A DNA stretch of 64,000 nucleotides from an uncultured Oleispira sp. (lineage in GTDB: Bacteria; Pseudomonadota; Gammaproteobacteria; Pseudomonadales; Oceanobacteraceae): positions 1 to 64,000 of the forward strand of contig CAJVZR010000014.1 of NCBI GenBank assembly GCA_913019965.1, in the 5' to 3' direction. The position numbers were made by a program, and so were the translations under genes. Shown one piece after another: positions 61,944 through 64,000 of this stretch; position 1 is the stretch's first letter; each line of letters opens with the position of its first letter. The notes under the pieces are model-generated. The model saw only the letters and a list, made by a program, of their open reading frames with translations. It ran no database searches and was not told where the DNA came from.

Positions 61944-62374
61944 TAGTCTTCACCCTCTTCGCTTTTAGCTTCAGCCATAGGTTGATTAAGCTCAATCAGA
62001 ACACCATCACAACTTTTGGGGTGAATGAAAATCACCTTACTATTATGAGCTCCCAAGGTCGGCGCTTCTGATAAAAACTGATAACCTTTTTCTTTTAGTC
62101 GAGCAACATCCGCTTCGATATCATCACTGCGAAAACATAAGTGATGCAGACCACCACCTTTTTTATCGAGGTAACCTTGAATCGGACCTTCACCCTTTAA
62201 TGGATGAACCAGCTCGATACTGGTTTCAGGTAAAGGAAAAAAAGCCGTACTGGTTTTCGCCGCTGGAACGTCTTCCTGGCCTTTAAAAGGAAGATCAAAA
62301 TCTTCCATAAAACGTTTAATCGCTTTTTCTAAATCGGGAACCGCAATGGCGATGTGATCTAATGCAACTATCAT
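61943..62374 (-). CDS. mce: Methylmalonyl-CoA epimerase
   Basis: A 143-residue VOC-fold enzyme that interconverts (S)- and (R)-methylmalonyl-CoA. [17 protein letters not shown] gives the first metal His, [15 protein letters not shown] the second and VLIELNQP the Glu, as in the family. The stop overlaps the mutase start, and it starts 11 bases after the biotin carboxylase gene, giving a three-gene operon. Confidence 0.94.
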   Translation of the reverse strand: MIVALDHIAIAVPDLEKAIKRFMEDFDLPFKGQEDVPAAKTSTAFFPLPETSIELVHPLKGEGPIQGYLDKKGGGLHHLCFRSDDIEADVARLKEKGYQFLSEAPTLGAHNSKVIFIHPKSCDGVLIELNQPMAEAKSEEGED

Positions 62375-62385
62375 ATTATCAGCCC

Positions 62386-64000
62386 TTACAAGGTAATCGA
62401 GTTTAAGAATTCAGACGTTTGCGCTTCGATACGCGCTTTCACCACTTCTGGTGATTCTACAACGGCTTTTTCATCTGGGGTAATTTTAAATAATACTTGG
62501 CCCTTGCTGATGATGGCACCATCATCTTCCACCAATATTTTATCAACAGTACCAGAGAAAGGCGCATTGACCTTATTGAACATCTTCATCACTTCAATAA
62601 TATAAAGTGGCTGACCCGCTTCAAAATGAGAGCCTTGCTCAACAAACGCAGGCATACCTGGCGCTTCGCAAGAATAGAACATACCACCGGTAGGCGCTAA
62701 AATTTCATCACTCTTGGCGACAGGCGGTGGCACTAATACTTTCGCCATCTTCACTTGCAGCTCTTCATCCAATAATGATTCAGGAAGGTGAACACTTAAA
62801 TCTTCGTTCACTTTCAAGTCAAAGAACTGGGTACTAACACCGATGAAAGGCAATAAAGATAGGATTTCATTACCCGCTTGATAACCTAAGTGCGCCGATT
62901 GAATCGCCAGCCACTGGTCATTATCAATACCTGATGAAGGAGATTTCTTACTACTTAATACTTTGCACAAGTTAGAAAAATCAGATGCCTCTAATACTTT
63001 TTCTAGTTCGGCATAAAAATCTAATGCTTGGCTTAAAACATCATGATCGTGATCCCAAATCATGCTGGCTGCTGGATTATTCTCGTTGTAATCCATATTT
63101 AAGAAGTGATACGTCTCAGCCAATACTTTAACTGGGTTTTCAATCCAGGATATTTCACCCTTATCATTTTGGCTGAAGTGCTTCTGATTTAAGCTTAACC
63201 AACCTGCTAATACATGAGGCTCAGCCATTAAACGCTCTAATGGACGGGTTAATAATAGCTGCTTACGAGTTAATACCTCTTTTAAAGCAGCTTGTGCATC
63301 AGCATCTTTAACCTTAGCCATCGCTTGCTTACATACTTGGCCATAAGCAAAATTTAAATCGAGGTTATTGGCTTTTTGCTTCAATAAACCAACCGCGGTT
63401 AGGTAAGGCACAATGAAACGAGTAGTAGGGCGAGCATTGATGTTATTACCCAAGAACCAGTTAACCAAGCCATAGTGGAATTCGAGGTTGGTCGCGAGAT
63501 CCTTACCGCTTAGTTCGGTGGTACGTAAAATTTCCGCTAAACCTTGGTAACTATCTAAACGATTTTGGCCAACCGTTAATAGCAAGGCAATATTACTGTC
63601 GTAAGCTCCCGCTAAATGATACTTCATAAAGACATCGGTATCTGGGTTATGCAAACTGATACCTTGGTCATCACGAATCTCACCTTCACGCGCATCCGAC
63701 CAGTTTTCGATGATACCGCCCGCATGAGGAGCCAATGCTTGGTTGGTCGCATTTAGGCGTGCTTCTACAGAAGCGTTGTTGCGCTTTATACGCTGTGGCT
63801 TAGGTAAACGAGGTCCATGTGCCGCGAGCAATACCATTGCCTCCACTAAGGATTCGACAATGAAGAACTCATTTTCGTTTTCTGGGTTAATAAATTTAAG
63901 CGCGTAGCACAGTTCCGTCACACGGTGCTCAACTTGAATACGGGTATTCATTTCCATGAAGAAATGCTTATCACGATCAACAATACACTCAAACGTCGAT
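62386..64000 (-). CDS. Acyl-CoA (propionyl-CoA) carboxylase biotin carboxylase-BCCP fusion, 5' end outside window
   Basis: The frame is open to the window edge, so the N-terminus is missing. FMEMNTRIQVEH (biotin carboxylase catalytic block) lies near the left end of the visible protein (from about 63957), followed by a long helical linker and a C-terminal biotinyl domain with EVMKM (biotin Lys) and a short tail. It carboxylates an acyl-CoA, most likely propionyl-CoA, since methylmalonyl-CoA epimerase and mutase follow in the operon. The part after the biotin carboxylase active site (residues ~110-330) departs from the usual subunit wording, so a larger fused carboxylase is possible. The carboxyltransferase partner is not in the window. 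Confidence 0.87.
   Translation of the reverse strand, partial: STFECIVDRDKHFFMEMNTRIQVEHRVTELCYALKFINPENENEFFIVESLVEAMVLLAAHGPRLPKPQRIKRNNASVEARLNATNQALAPHAGGIIENWSDAREGEIRDDQGISLHNPDTDVFMKYHLAGAYDSNIALLLTVGQNRLDSYQGLAEILRTTELSGKDLATNLEFHYGLVNWFLGNNINARPTTRFIVPYLTAVGLLKQKANNLDLNFAYGQVCKQAMAKVKDADAQAALKEVLTRKQLLLTRPLERLMAEPHVLAGWLSLNQKHFSQNDKGEISWIENPVKVLAETYHFLNMDYNENNPAASMIWDHDHDVLSQALDFYAELEKVLEASDFSNLCKVLSSKKSPSSGIDNDQWLAIQSAHLGYQAGNEILSLLPFIGVSTQFFDLKVNEDLSVHLPESLLDEELQVKMAKVLVPPPVAKSDEILAPTGGMFYSCEAPGMPAFVEQGSHFEAGQPLYIIEVMKMFNKVNAPFSGTVDKILVEDDGAIISKGQVLFKITPDEKAVVESPEVVKARIEAQTSEFLNSITL

Overview
The window is mostly chromosomal DNA of a marine-type gammaproteobacterium. The gene repertoire is an AlmA-like flavin monooxygenase, an MpaB-family oxygenase, RlmF, PpnP, a DeaD helicase with a basic tail, SlyD-like FKBPs, MeaB and a propionyl/methylmalonyl-CoA module. 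With moderate-to-low GC this suggests an alkane- or lipid-using Oceanospirillales relative (Oleispira, Thalassolituus or Bermanella-like). That assignment is inference from gene content. No tRNA, rRNA, CRISPR array or complete insertion sequence was seen.

The first ~1.15 kb is different. It is visibly much more AT-rich and carries the 3' part of a Bacteroidota-type D-Ala-D-Ala ligase and, convergent to it, a 5'-less fragment ending in an EF-hand/dockerin-like loop. It joins the rest inside the 3' end of an alpha/beta hydrolase, which loses the C-terminal region expected to hold its catalytic His. This is either a recent transfer or a chimeric contig end.

1.1-11.1 kb holds small regulator/effector pairs: MarR-hydrolase with a palindromic operator, ArsR facing a permease, AraC facing a fatty acid hydroxylase-type protein, AraC facing a small membrane protein, TetR facing an MpaB-like oxygenase, and the AlmA-like monooxygenase.

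11.1-23.4 kb is the most unusual part. It has two small unknown genes divergent from an FHA-winged-helix regulator and a membrane Ser/Thr kinase with TPRs. Minus-strand transcription units follow: a protein with a repeated RH-x-x-NP motif, two tandem DUF2589 proteins, a zinc ribbon, a membrane-anchored GH25 muramidase, a membrane protein with a long charged tail, then a TonB-dependent receptor and a small acidic beta-rich protein. I read this as a candidate undescribed phospho-regulated envelope or secretion system.

23.5-31.3 kb has a solute-binding-protein gene broken by one in-frame TAA, a GH114 lipoprotein, a KDSR-like SDR, a 15-bp tandem repeat, and a glutamine-synthetase-like / aldehyde dehydrogenase / iron alcohol dehydrogenase operon that looks like gamma-glutamylation-based amine or amino-alcohol catabolism, followed by an enoyl-CoA-reductase-like SDR.

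31.3-53.5 kb is housekeeping and signalling: GST, RlmF, diguanylate cyclase, Gdx/SugE-like SMR pump, two SlyD-like FKBPs 17 kb apart, a gluzincin-like exported protein, a DUF748 protein, a lone DUF222-HNH nuclease, a UvrD-type helicase, DeaD with a leader, a WYL regulator, PpnP, a PAS-GAF-GGDEF-EAL protein, a PilZ protein, DUF3820 and a class I amidotransferase.

53.5-64 kb contains a thioesterase and MeaB, a DUF6502 pair, exported proteins, and an operon (biotin carboxylase-BCCP, methylmalonyl-CoA epimerase, methylmalonyl-CoA mutase) that carries propionyl-CoA to succinyl-CoA, with MeaB as the mutase chaperone. The carboxylase gene runs off the right edge.
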